A stretch of 64,000 nt of DNA from Datura wrightii (GCA_035772735.1 JASDFA010000001.1:131689001-131753000), one strand, 5' to 3'; positions 50,130-61,250 are shown, counted from the first letter of the stretch. The notes: generated by a model not told the origin, from the sequence alone. Numbers and translations: made by a program.

Positions 50130-51830
50130 GTGGTGGTCTCTGTATTGGTTGCAACGATGATTTTGTGTTGTGTGTTGCAACACTCTGATTATCTCCTCTC
50201 TTGATTAATGGACCCAGTCTTACTAGCTCTGGTTGCACCTCATTTCTCTTGTTATTCTGTGGTGCGTCAACTAACTTTTTTCCACTCTTCAGACTGATGG
50301 CATTAATATATCGAGGGTTTGTATCTGTATCACTTGGTAACCCTCCCTGAGGTCTATTATGCTGAGCAGCTGCCAACTGACCCATCTGCTTCCCTAGATT
50401 TCTGGTTGCCATCTGCTGATTCTTCAATTCTGAGGCCTTCCTTTCCAAGTTTTCTACCATTAGGGTCTGGGTGTACATATTTTCTGCAACATCTCCTCAA
50501 TGTTGTTATTGCTGGATTAGCCACTATTTTGCCTATTCTGCTGCTGGTACTGCTGCTGCTGAGGCTGCTAGTAGCTTTGACTCTAATTACCACCCCAAGA
50601 TAAATTTGGGTGACTCTGCCACTTCTTGTTGCAAATGTTTCCATAATTCTAATTGTTCCTCTACACATGGCCTACAAAATTGATTGACTCCAGATTTTCT
50701 CCACAAGAGTCTGCACTATGCCCATTGTTTCCATATATCTCACACCAGCTAGGAGCTGGTTGGACTATATGAACCTGTGTCTATGGCTGGGTCATACTCA
50801 GTTTGCAGAATTGAGTCATCATCTGGTACTGTAGTGAAGCCAACTGTGCTGCCAAAACATTGACACTATCTCCTCAATTAGCCTTGCCACTCTTTCACCT
50901 GCCCCTCTAGATGAATCGGTATGCCACACTGAATTCCCTTAAGCAATATTATTCAGTAGATTGTACAACTCATCATACATCTTCTGAAGTGCTTGCCTAC
51001 CCAATGTGGAGTCTAGCAAAATTTTAGTGTAGGGGTCTATACTTTCCACAAAGGTCTGGGCTAACACCTCATTAGACTATTGGTGATGAGGGCAGTCTCT
51101 CAACAATTACTTGAACCTCTCCCAGGCAAAGTACAGATTTTACTTCGGTCTCTACTTGAAACTGAGTATTTTGATTTTGAGCTTTGTAGTCTTACTAGAA
51201 GGAAAAAATCTGATAAGAACATCCTTGCTAGGTCATCCCAAGATGTGATGGAATTCGGTGGCTCTCCCTTCAGCCAGCTCTTCGCCTCTCCCAAAAGTGA
51301 AAATGGCAAGAGGGTAAGTCTGACATAATCGGTTGACACTCCGGTGGGGACGAAGGTGTGACTGATCTCCAAGAAGTTTTATAGCTGCTGCTATGAGTCT
51401 TCACGTGTCATTCTCGTGAATTTACCACTGGAGTGCAACTGCTGCACCATGTTCTACTTTAGATTAAAGTTGCCTTTAGGCTCTGGTTTGCAGATGTTGG
51501 AGGTCATATATGTCACGAGTGGGATTGCCACTTCACGAACTGGTCGGGCTACCATTGGCTCTGGCAACAACTCTTTTTGCGCAACTGGTGGATCTTGTTG
51601 TCATTGAAGAATCTTCTCCTATAACTGTTGCAAATTTTTCTATAGATCCTCTCCCCGAAGCAAGTGCAATTGTCGTTCAGATTCCAATAATGGCTCCACC
51701 AATTATCTATTCCTTGCCAGTGATGCAACAACAATCTATTACCTATAATAAAGTAGAATAAGACCAAGATTTTGGACACATAAGAAAAATAAAAATTACA
51801 CAAAAACTAAAAGTTCACCAAAAGTTGCTA
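50130..51830 (-). pseudogene. gag: Athila gag, N-terminal and middle part
   Basis: On the minus strand 51,372-51,100 reads STDYVRLTLLPFSLLGEAKS and SITSWDDLARMFLSDFF, the gag core. At about 50,760-50,700 a zinc knuckle is read as CEIYGNNGHSADSC, with the second Cys changed to Tyr. At 50,478-50,130 the frame has VENLERKASELKNQQMATRN, LGKQMGQLAAAQ and a Gln-rich stretch, ending QRPP at the insertion. Several frame changes are needed. The remaining gag is at 37,505-37,380. Confidence 0.8.
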
Positions 51831-51832
51831 AT

Positions 51833-51849
51833 CCCCGACAACGGCGCCA
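51833..51849 (-). promoter_or_regulatory. Athila primer binding site
   Basis: On the minus strand TGGCGCCGTTGTCGGGG lies six bases from the LTR end at 51,856. It is the Athila/Tat type of primer site. Confidence 0.85.
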
Positions 51850-51855
51850 ACAACT

Positions 51856-53467
51856 TGTTGCGTCCCAGCACACGCGCAATCGTACAAGTAGTAAAGTGAC
51901 TCTTTAACAGCCGGATGTTGAACCCACAGGGACTGGACTATTTCAGCGAATATTCAAGTTCAAGTATTAAATTAAATTTCACAAGTTTTGGTTTTAGAGA
52001 TTTTGTTGTTAAAACTAAATCTAAGTGCGATCACAAACAATCTGGAAAACCGTAATAAGAAGCAGCTAGAGTGAATACCTAATAATCATGTACATCTAAA
52101 TTTCAAAGTAGTTGAAGTATATGAAAATTCATTTGTTGTCTCACAGAGTTAATATGCAATGTTGATGGTCTTTTGAGCTTCTGAATACAACATACTAGTC
52201 TCACAACTACATCTTTGAATGGGGATGTGACTTCCTAATTCATGAGCAATTAACAATATGGATGTGGTTTAGGGGGTTTATTCCATTCGTTATGGACTTT
52301 CGTACCATTAACTATTTAACCCAGAATTAACTTCACAACTACGTCTGAGGGGGTGATGTGACAATTTAATCCTAAGTGTCTAGCCATATTCCCATTTAAT
52401 TAACCAGGAAAGGCAAATTAAGTGTAATGCTATTGTAAAAGTGAATAAAATCTTGAAGAAAAGAACTTTCTCCCTCCATTCTTAGTTCTAACCTAGGGTT
52501 ACTCTTTCGAGCTTTTGCGTAAGCTTAACAAGTGCATTTCAATGGTGATCAAGCATTAAAATAATAATTAACAAGAATGCAAGATAAAACACAAAATAAA
52601 ACTAGAACCAAAGATTAAATTAAGCTAAAACAATCATGTCATGTGGCCTCAATCCTAGAAGAAGGGTCTTAGCCACTCATGTTCATACAAGCATTCAAAA
52701 ACATGTCTAAATTCAAGTACTTACAAGAATGCTAAAGAAGAAGTAAAGAAAAACCAACCCTAGGTGAGCTTCCACGTTTCCTCCTTTGCTCCTCTCTACA
52801 TTCCAGAAATAATACGTGATAATGAAATTAGGAACTCAGTGTTGAATTTATAATAAATGAAAAAAATGCAAAATGTTGCCGAGCATCAACTGCCTCCGTG
52901 TCACACTACCCATTGCGGAAGATTTCCTCTGTGACACAAAAGTATAGCGGATGGCTACGGGATTATGCCATTGGCATTGGCATGGGAGAGGCTCAATCGA
53001 GCATGACACGGATGCCATCACATGGGCTAGCCAGTGTGGCACAGAGGGCATCTTGCAAGAAGCCTTGCGTGGCACGGTCCTGTCACATAGCTTCACTAGA
53101 AGAAACTTCCTCTCACGCGCACTCGTTCGGCGTGGCACGACAACTAGTGCACCAGCCTCTTGTTGTGGCACTGACCTCAGCATGCAGCATGTGCAGTGTG
53201 GCACGCTGCCCTATCTGTCAGATTTGCATATCATGACATCTTCAAGAGACTCCTTGGTCCTTCACTTCGAGCTTCTTTGTTCCTTGTGCTTATTCAGTTT
53301 TAACCCCTCCTAGCATATGTTAACTACAAAACCATGGGCTAATCACATTGGTTAGGGTATGCACATAAATCTACCAAATCACACGAGAATGTGATCAATT
53401 TATTGATAAACATGACTTAAACTTAGTTATAGACTAGCACTTGGGCATGTAAATATGCCCAAGATCA
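51856..53467 (-). mobile_element. Athila 5' LTR
   Basis: 1,612 bp in minus orientation, from TGTTGCGTCCCAGCAC to GCCCAAGATCA. It matches the 3' LTR at 25,029-26,601. A GC-rich block at 52,890-53,220 in U3 has about eight copies of a TGGCACG-like motif. The open frames there on both strands differ from each other and from the partner LTR and are unlikely to be genes. Confidence 0.85.
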
Positions 53468-54035
53468 CCAGGTGTACAGGGATGGACTGTCCTTTCAAAG
53501 GACAGAACATCCTTTTGTCCATACTTTGCATTTCAGCTTCTATCTAGTAGCTTGTCATCCTTTAGAAGGACGGACCATCCTTTGGTCCATACTTTGCATT
53601 TCAACTTCTGTCAAGTAGCTTGTCATTTATTGATTGACGGCCCATCTTTGGGAAAGACGGTTCATACCTTGCACTGTACTTTATAAATCCCATTCTTCCT
53701 AGCTTGAGTTTGTTCTTTGATTGACGGACCATCCTTTGGAAAGAAGGTTTGTCCTTCCAACCGTACTGTAAGAACCCTATTAGCTTGGCTTCTTGAATTT
53801 GCAGCTAAGAATGGATGGTAGATGATGCAGACCATCTTTCAGAAAGACGTTCCATATGTTGTCTTGTTCTTTGAGTATTTTTCTAGTCTAAATTCATTTC
53901 ATCTTTTCATTGCTTACGTTCTTGAAACATAAAATAATAAGGTTAGTTTCCACTTAATTTAACTCCTAAAGCCATGCAAAATGCTAGAAATAAAGCAAAA
54001 ATCTGTCGCTAATTCTAGACACATCAGACATCCTT
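53468..54035. repeat. Array of palindromic 70-80-bp degenerate repeats
   Basis: Units at 53,480-53,860 repeat GACGGACCATCCTTTGG, CATACTTTGCATTTCA and AGTAGCTTGTCAT. Short palindromes such as CTGTCCTTTCAAAGGACAG (53,487-53,505) recur in decayed form. This resembles the U3 of another LTR, but no LTR terminus is clear. The remainder to 54,035 shows nothing recognisable. Confidence 0.6.
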
Positions 54036-54480
54036 TTACTCTATGCAAGGTAGGAAGCCTTCAACTTTAGAAGGTTGAACTTGAGATCCAATTCTGTCTG
54101 AGCTTGAGAGAAAATTGTTGACGTCTTTACTAAGTAGCCAAGTACCCTGAATATTATCCCTTATTTGAGTCAAATCCTTCCACAAACTATCTCTTTGAGA
54201 TTGCCCATTTAGCCCATATACAACGGTGAAATAAGCAGCAAAGGAGGAGAAGTATCCTATGTTATAGTACCTACATGAATTCATCTGTTCATCTATTAAT
54301 AAAAAACAACAGAAGATATCAGTCTTTGAGCGTGATGATGTATAACATGGTATCAAAAGAGACAGAGTTGACCTCAACCCTCCACTTTGGTAGGAGGCTT
54401 ATAAAGGATATTTTTGCCCTAGTGACTAAATTGAATCAAAGGAGGGAACAAATTCTTATGGTTGAAAACATATGAGAAGA
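54036..54480 (+). mobile_element. Possible Copia-type LTR end and primer site
   Basis: TGTATAACA at 54,339-54,347 is followed directly by TGGTATCAAAAG, close to a tRNA-Met primer site. An AATAAA box lies about 50 bases upstream. This is the arrangement of a Ty1/copia LTR end. The following 130 bp are open in one frame but show no clear gag motif, so the call is weak. Confidence 0.35.
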
Positions 54481-55183
54481 GGTTTCTAGAGCAAGAGGAC
54501 AACATAGTTGCATCACTCTCAAGGTAACTAGAGGAGTACGGGTAGAATTACCCATTGTGTAACCTAGAATAAATATTGTGATAGCACATACCACTTGCTT
54601 ATAGGTTATATATATCACAAACCAACATTTATAGATTATAGGCTTCGTAGATCATTTGTCTACATGTCACACGTCTCATACTTTATTTGTTTATTATTAC
54701 ATGCCTTACAGTTCATATGTTTAAGTCTCAAAATTTATCTGCTCATGTGACGCACACATATTTTCTTATAGGTTATAGATTTATAGGTTTATCTATTAAC
54801 AATGTCATAGTTCACATGCTCAAATGTTACAATTAACTTTTTCATATGTTACATCTTTTCACAGCTCCAAATATTACGTATGAGGTGCTTTCATAGTTTA
54901 CTTGCTTATGTGATTACATGATAAATTTTGTGTCATAATTCATTTTATCACATGTTACATGTCTTATAGTTGAATTGTTGTCAAGTTACCTTATAGTTCA
55001 CATGCACATATGCCATAGGTTTTCACAACTCATCTACACATAAATTACATGTTCTTATAGTTCACCTTGAATATGTTATATGCGTATTAGGCTCACATGT
55101 TGTTAGGTTGATGGTTTTTTCTATGGCTCACTAGTTCATATCATTTCCTTACGTGCCATAAATTATTTATTCTCCATGTATAT
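54481..55183. repeat. Low-complexity AT-rich tract with degenerate short repeats
   Basis: From about 54,590 to 55,140 words such as TTATAGTTCACATG, CATATGTTACA and TTATAGGTT recur every 25-40 bases in altered form. No gene and no LTR match. Confidence 0.6.
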
Positions 55184-55359
55184 CTAATTAAATAGATAGG
55201 TAAGGGTAAGGTTATCCATAGAAAAAGGGACAAGTATAGTGCGCGATGCAGTTGTATAGAGGGGGGACTTGATTCTGAAATGGAACGATTGATAGAATAT
55301 GTATTTCATAGAAGAATGACCGAGACAATAAAATCGACCAACCCGCCCAAAAGGCGACA
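55184..55359. other. Unassigned segment
   Basis: About 175 bp with more balanced base composition than its surroundings and open frames on both strands. I could not assign it to any element in the window. It may be captured or organelle-derived DNA, but nothing in the sequence proves this. Confidence 0.3.
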
Positions 55360-56137
55360 TGGGACAAGGAGCCCTGAGAGAACCCAAGTCGACCCATGGC
55401 ATATGCATACATCTAACTCAATCAAGAATTGAATAACTATCAATACAATCATAACCGAAGTCTAACTTGAATATAACATCAGAATATAAAATATGAAACT
55501 GAATACATACATATGTCTGAATAGCCTCTAATCATGACAAGTTGATGGGACAATACCCCAACTAACTCAACAAGCTGAAATGAAATACATAAAGAAAAGA
55601 TGGATAGTCTAGTCCTCGGAAGATGATTACTCACCAATAAAGAAACGCTAACTCCGATAAGCAGACTAAGAGTGGGGCTGATGCTGAGAGCCGAGTCTTG
55701 TATCATGAAATGATACAACATAGAAGTATGCGTTCAGTACGTGGAATGCACCAAGTATGCAAGGTAAGTAAAACCGTTAATGTAAGTAAAATCATTTAAA
55801 GACAATGCATTAATTAAAACATAACATCAGAAAACTGAGAGTAGGACTTTCATGCATTCTTTTTGAAATCATGACCTTTTCATAACATGGTATAACATGC
55901 TTCATAACATCATAACTAAATTGATTGACTCAAAGCTGAATTCTAACATTTATAATTAAAAGCTGAACATTGAGTCAAATTTGCTTTAGAACATTCATTT
56001 AAATAAATCGCATAAGTAATGAATATGCATATCTGAAATCATGAGGAAACAATGGGAGACTTGTCTTTTAACCGACTTACCAGAATAGAGCTTATGTGGT
56101 CCCTACTATTACACTCGAATGGACAGAGTCGTTCAAA
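55360..56137 (-). mobile_element. Chromovirus LTR fragment, minus orientation
   Basis: It matches 33,456-34,240 of the Tekay-like LTR, starting near GGGACAAGGAGCCC and ending at GTCGTTCAAAG. The first 35-40 bases of the LTR are missing at the left, and the viral sequence starts at the right, so the virus integrated into or replaced part of this LTR. Confidence 0.8.
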
Positions 56138-56160
56138 GTATGTATTATATTAAAATTTAT

Positions 56161-56204
56161 GCTTACACATCCATTTAAAGAGGCTTACACATCCATTTAC
56201 AGAA
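56161..56204 (+). repeat. 22-bp tandem repeat at the viral 5' edge
   Basis: GCTTACACATCCATTTA occurs twice with a 22-bp period. It lies 20-60 bases from the junction with the LTR and could be viral or junction filler. Confidence 0.8.
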
Positions 56205-56240
56205 CAAATAAAATACTACAATAGGATAAAATGGGTATGT

Positions 56241-56486
56241 TTGAAATACCAGAGTAACTATAAAAAGAAAAGAACAGAAATATTAAAGAACATAGACTAT
56301 TATAAAAAACTAATACCTTCAGAAACTTTAGAGAATTATTCTAGAAAAATAACTACAAAACTAATTCTTGATAATCTAATTAGGTTATATAATGAATTAT
56401 GTTATGTTAGTCATAATTTTTCTATACAAAGAAGACAAATATATGATATATTAATTATTCAGTTAAAACTATCTGCACAATTTTAA
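56241..56486 (+). pseudogene. Viral ORF fragment upstream of the movement protein
   Basis: An open stretch of 81 codons without an ATG (first codon TTG). It is rich in Lys, Ile and Leu and has no motif I recognise. Composition fits the viral segment. It is in a different frame from the movement protein. It may be the end of a small first ORF or the N-terminal part of the movement protein. Confidence 0.45.
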
Positions 56487-56560
56487 GGATACCTTTGAAA
56501 ATCAGAACATAATAAATAGTATTAATATTTCTGCCACAACTACTAAAGTAGCTAAGATAG

Positions 56561-57043
56561 AGAGCGATTTATAATTGGAATATCCCAAAGGAACGTTTTG
56601 AAAAGGTATATAAGACTGGACACATTAATTTTACCGAAAATTATAACATTAAAACCTCCGAATCTACGGTTGCTATTAATAAGTCTATTGAGACTATTAA
56701 ATTATTAGCAACTGAAGACATTAACAGATATAGGAAAAACTATAAGTTTCTTCACATAGGACTTGTCCAAGTTGCGGTTAAACCATTGTATCGATTAGGA
56801 TTAGACGTACCTATATGTCTTCTATTAAGAGAAAATAGGCTACTAAACTTTGATGATTCATTGTTAGCAGTATTACAAAGTAACCTAGCTAATGGCCCGG
56901 TATATTTTAATTGTTATCCCAATTTTTCTATAGATATTAGTGATCAAAATGTTATGGATACGCTAACATTAAATGTTAAAACAAAAAACATGTATATAAA
57001 AGAAAATACAAGAGAAATAGCAATAATATACAGAGTATATTAA
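56561..57043 (+). pseudogene. Viral movement protein (30K type), partial
   Basis: Movement proteins let plant viruses pass through plasmodesmata. The frame is open from a TAG at 56,558 to a stop at 57,041, about 160 codons, with no ATG until 56,786. It contains a 30K-superfamily-like core with LGLVQVAVKPLYRLGLDVP and a later conserved block at 56,850-56,960. The N-terminal part is in another frame or missing. The usual length in this family is about twice as long, so it is incomplete. Confidence 0.7.
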
Positions 57044-57168
57044 AGGCTAATGAAAACTACCCTAGCTCCAAAGCAAAAATAGTAAGTAACAAAGGGGTTA
57101 CCATGCTTATGGAAGCCAATCACAATCACAATAATATTTTCGTCCCAAAAATGATAAAATGAGATAAT

Positions 57169-58034
57169 GTGCAAGTAAAGGATAATTGGCATTTTGACTC
57201 CATAACGGAGCCAGAAATTGAGGAAGAAAATTCAACCATTGCGCAGGTAATACAATTTCCGGATGGATCTATAGAGTTAGAATTTCTAAGATCCCAAGCC
57301 TTAAGTCATGCTTCTTCAAGTAAAAGAATATCTTTTTCGAGACCTTCATTTTCAAAAATGCTAGAAGAAAAGGAGGTAACACTTGAAGACATAGAGAAAA
57401 AATTAAAGGGAGTAGATTTCTCTGAAACAATTCCTAAGGTTGAATATGAACCTAGAATTACCAAAAGAACAAGTCTCACTGCTAGTGAGATGCTAGGAGT
57501 AAGAGACTTTTTATGCATGATTAGATCTGATGAGGAGTTCGAACCAGACTTTGAATATTTAGATAAAATATGGTTAGATCCAGAAAATAACATAAAAAGA
57601 CAATGGTATGCAGAAAAATATTCATTAAAGGAAAGATTATCCTTTAGGAAGAAGTGGTGCGCCAATATGAAAAGGATGAGATGCAATATAAAGTTAAATG
57701 GTTTGAGTACACAGGAAGATTGGATGATAAAAAGAAATCATTGAGCATGATTGTTAATAAATGACATTCCAAACCTAAGGTGGTTGAATCTATAATTCCC
57801 CCACTAGAGGAAATTAGTTTACCAATAGATGGTAGAATTGTTACAGCTACACCTTTTAAAATTGATATAGTAGACACCCAAGGTGATTCTAAGAATAAAG
57901 AGGTAAATAGATTAATTCAACAAAATAATTATACTAATCAATTACTATACGTAGTATCTAATCAGATCCTTAAGACTGATAATAAATCAATTTTCAGTGA
58001 TAAACCTAGCCCTTCCTATAATATAAGAAATTAG
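57169..58034 (+). pseudogene. Viral polyprotein N-terminal region
   Basis: Two open pieces, 57,169-57,744 and 57,780-58,034, lie in different frames and probably come from one gene after a frameshift near 57,750. The first has an acidic start and a Ser-rich stretch. The second continues toward the capsid region. I recognise no enzymatic motif. By position it is the N-terminal part of the capsid-polymerase polyprotein or a separate ORF before it. Confidence 0.5.
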
Positions 58035-59392
58035 GAGCCCATCCAACATTTAAATTACTAGAATTTTCCAAAGATAAATTCCCCAAATTTCAAGAAAAGT
58101 TTGAAATCACAGATGATCTTATAGAAAAGATAAATGAAAAATTAAAAGCTGAATTAAAATTAAAGAATGAATTAAAATTAAAAGATGATAAGGTCATAAG
58201 AACAATATCCAAAAAGTCTAACAACTACTTTAATAAGTTAAGCTCTAAATATTCCATCAAAAAGAATTATTATAATAAACCCTCGTTCACGGATATGTAG
58301 TATGAAGAAAATAAATTTTTATCTCATACTTCACACCCTGAAAATGAAATTGCTGAATAGAATATTGATGGACTTGCAGAACATCAGATATACAACAAGT
58401 TACATGAAATGGGGATGGCCATTACCGCCTATAAAATGAAAAACTGCACGGATAAACAAGCTGCCACTCTAATTATATCTTGATTTATAGGGACATTAAT
58501 ATATTGGTGGGATAATTATCTCACTGAAGATAATAGACATAGTGTAACAAATGCTACAACCATCACTTAAGTTACTAAGACTGAATCTATAGGACAAACT
58601 TTTGAAAATCTATGCGTAGAAGACGCCACCGCTACCTTAATTTATAGTATAACAAAATATTTTATAGGAGAACCTCAACTTTTTCAAGATAGGAGTTTAG
58701 AAATACAATCTCACCTATCTTGCTCAAAGTTAGATGATTTTAGATGGTATAAGGATGTATTCCTCAACAAGGTTATTGTCAGAGAAGACTGTAGTCATGA
58801 TTATTGGAAAGAAAAATCCATAAGTGGTTTACCAACATTATTTGCTGAAAAGGTTAGGATAAAATTGAAAGATAGATTTGATGGAAAAATTCCTTATAGC
58901 CAGTTAACCTATGGTGACCTTATAAGATTTATAAATGTCACAGGACTTAAATTATGTACAGATATGATGCTTAAAAATCAACTTAAAAAGGATAATAAAA
59001 TATCTAAAAAAAATAGGAAGCTTTTGTCAAGATTTTGGTATATCAAGTTGACTGCCCCTTCAAAAGAGGCATCCAAGAAAATTAAAAGAAGACACAAGCA
59101 CTATAAAATAAATCTGAAAAACCCCATCATTATAGAAAAAGATTTAAAAAGCATAAACGAGAAGCCAACAAAGGTGGTTTTAAAGGAAATAATGATAAGT
59201 GCTGGAATTGTGAAAAGTTTGGCCACGGGGCTAAGGAATATAAGGTCCCTAATAAAAAGAAAGATAAGATCAATATGTTAGAACTTGAGAAAGAAATAAA
59301 GGATAGATTATATTCTATTCTTGATGAACATGACAATAATTCTTCCCCTGAAGAAAGTTTCAGTGATGAAGACAAGGTCAATATAGCATAAG
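58035..59392 (+). pseudogene. Viral capsid protein region with zinc knuckle
   Basis: The capsid protein packages the viral DNA. A Lys- and Glu-rich stretch at 58,080-58,200 is followed by the capsid core at about 58,690-58,980, with the recognisable motifs DDFRWYKDVFL, SGLPTLFAEKVR and IPYSQLTYGDL. A basic region and a zinc knuckle (59,202-59,243) follow, then an acidic tail. The knuckle reads CWNC, GH, then Tyr in place of the last Cys. Stops near 58,298, 58,358, 58,482 and 58,568 and at least one frameshift near 59,010 break the gene. Confidence 0.8.
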
Positions 59393-59602
59393 TTCTGACA
59401 ATAGTGACTCAATTGATCATTGTGGATGCAAGGGAGCAATCTGTACCTGTGATAGCTACTCAATAAATGTCATTACCAATAATAACAAAGAAATCTTCTT
59501 TGATATGATTGATCATATTGAAGATAAAGATCTTAAAAGAAAATATTTAATAGAATTAAAAAATATAGTTCTTAACCAACAACATGACATGAGCCTTTTA
59601 AT

Positions 59603-59944
59603 ATGAAAAACGTACTAAATAAATTTAAAGAACAAAAGTCTAGTACAACAGTACAAGATCTTCAAATCGAATTATTAAATATTAAAAATGAAGTTAAAGA
59701 AGTTAAGCAAAGACTTAATAGGCTAGAAACAGATGCCCCTGCTAATAAACTATTAAATGAACTAAAACCCATGCAAGGATCTGAACTATATCAATCTGAA
59801 CCAGGAGAAACATCAAAACTAGAAAAAGGTGAAGAAGAAATTAAGTCTCTAGATAGCCCTCTAGAAGGTAAATCAGGAGTAAAAACTATTGCAATAGTTA
59901 AAACCCAGAGCTGGCATATACCTATCACATTTGGTTATAAATAA
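59603..59944 (+). pseudogene. Viral polyprotein linker with coiled coil
   Basis: An open stretch of 113 codons. Residues 15-50 show a heptad pattern of Leu, Ile and Val and are predicted by eye to form a coiled coil. A Glu- and Ser-rich linker follows. It overlaps the protease frame by 14 bases, so a frameshift separates them. Caulimovirids often carry such a coiled coil in a virion-associated protein; whether this is the counterpart is uncertain. Confidence 0.5.
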
Positions 59945-60311
59945 AAATTATACTATTCACAAAATTGCATTATTAGACACAAGTGTAGACCAAAACTACA
60001 TTATTGAAGGAATAATCCCTACTAATTACCTTGAAAAAAGTACAACGCGGTTATTCTCCGCGACAGGAGAAAGGCTCAAAATAAATTATAAACTCCATAA
60101 GGCACACATATGCAATAATGGAATCTGCTTTATTAATGATTTTGTAATAACTAAAGATATAAATGAAGAAATAACATTAGACACCCCCTTTATAACCCAA
60201 ATAAAACCCTATGTCGCTGATTTTGACGGCATCCACACTACCACTCTAGGAAAAGAGATCATCTTTCCCTACATAAATAATATGTCAAAAGAAGAAAGTG
60301 AATTTATATAA
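59931..60311 (+). pseudogene. Viral aspartic protease
   Basis: The retropepsin active site is visible as ALLDTSVDQNYI; the usual DTG is DTS, a change likely to weaken or abolish activity. The remaining fold is open for 126 codons and ends at a TAA, after which the RT linker continues in the same frame. The enzyme would cut the capsid-polymerase polyprotein. Confidence 0.75.
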
Positions 60312-61250
60312 GAAAAAACTATCTTTAGAATAAATCTGCTTTCACAACAAATAAACTATTTAAAGAACGAGATAAAATTTAAACGGATTGAATCCACTTT
60401 AAAACATCCAAAGGTAGAAGCCAAAATTAAAAGACTACAAGAATTCATAGAACGAGAAATCTGTTGAGAATTTCCTAATGCCTTTTGGGATAGGAAACAC
60501 CATATTATTAAGTTACCATATATTGAGGGATTCAACGAAAAGAATATCCCTACTACGGAAAGACCTATTCAAATGAATCAAGAGTTAATGGAATATTGTA
60601 AAAAGGAAATCAACTATTTACTTGACAAAAAGATTATTAGACCTTCCAAGTCACCATGGAGTTGTTCGGCATTCTATGTCAATAATAGTTTGAAAAAGAA
60701 GGAGGGGCCCCAAGGGTAGTCATTAATTATAAGACCCTTAACAAAGTTTTAAAATGGATTAGGTACCCAATACCCAATAAAAGAGATCTTCTTAAAAGGC
60801 TCATAAAGCTAACTTTATAGTAAGTTCGATATGAAATCAGGATTTTGGAAAATACAGATAGCGGAAAAAGATAAATATAAAACAGCTTTTAATGTACCTT
60901 TTGGACAATATGAATAGAATGTAATGACATTCGAGTTAAAAAATGCAACGTCTGAATTTCAGAATATAATGAACAATATATTTAATCCACATAGTTATAT
61001 TTCTATAGTTTACATAGATGATGTTTTAATATACTTAGAAGATATTGACCAACACTTATAACATATCCAAACCTTTTTAAAGGTTGTTAAACAAAATGGA
61101 TTAGTAATAAAAGCTAAAAAGATTAAGTTATTCCAGAATGCTATTAGATTCCTTGGTCATGACTTACATCAAGGAACCTATAAACCCATTTGTAGAGCCA
61201 TAGAGTTCTCATCCAAATTTCTATATGAATAAATTGATAAAACTCAGCTT
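60312..61250 (+). pseudogene. Viral reverse transcriptase
   Basis: It makes viral DNA from the pregenomic RNA. The connection and fingers at about 60,540-60,700 include [18 protein letters not shown], and the palm has KFDMKSGFWKIQIAEKD and the catalytic motif YIDDVLIYLEDI, which is intact at about 61,010-61,045. Stops occur near 60,465, 60,717, 60,915, 61,058 and 61,229, and there are frameshifts at 60,690-60,830. Unlike the three retrotransposon RTs in the window, the catalytic aspartates survive. Confidence 0.85.

Larger units (their letters stand above)
25029..53467 (-). mobile_element. Athila element split by nested insertions
   Basis: Five collinear pieces make one minus-strand Athila: 5' LTR 51,856-53,467, primer site and gag start 50,130-51,849, gag end and protease 35,786-37,505, 3' internal tail 26,602-27,134, and 3' LTR 25,029-26,601. 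The gaps hold a large non-autonomous LTR element (37,506-50,129) and a chromovirus (27,135-35,785). Removing them leaves about 7.2 kb. The gag reading runs from QRPP on one side of the large element to PPPFP on the other, which shows the gene was cut by it. No RT or integrase is visible in the remaining pieces. Confidence 0.75.

Noticed and set aside
50319..50603. Plus-strand open frame with a Leu-rich end suggesting a membrane segment
   Set aside because: It is antisense to the Athila gag; the CTG repeats there translate as Leu on one strand and Gln-rich gag on the other.
52848..53313. Overlapping open frames of 112-120 codons on both strands
   Set aside because: They lie in the GC-rich U3 block of the Athila LTR, where stops are rare by composition; the partner LTR does not conserve them.
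57306..57686. Minus-strand open frame of 126 codons
   Set aside because: It mirrors the longer viral plus-strand frame at 57,169-57,744 and shows no known motif.
59130..59381. Minus-strand open frame of 83 codons
   Set aside because: It is a shadow of the viral capsid and zinc-knuckle region on the plus strand.
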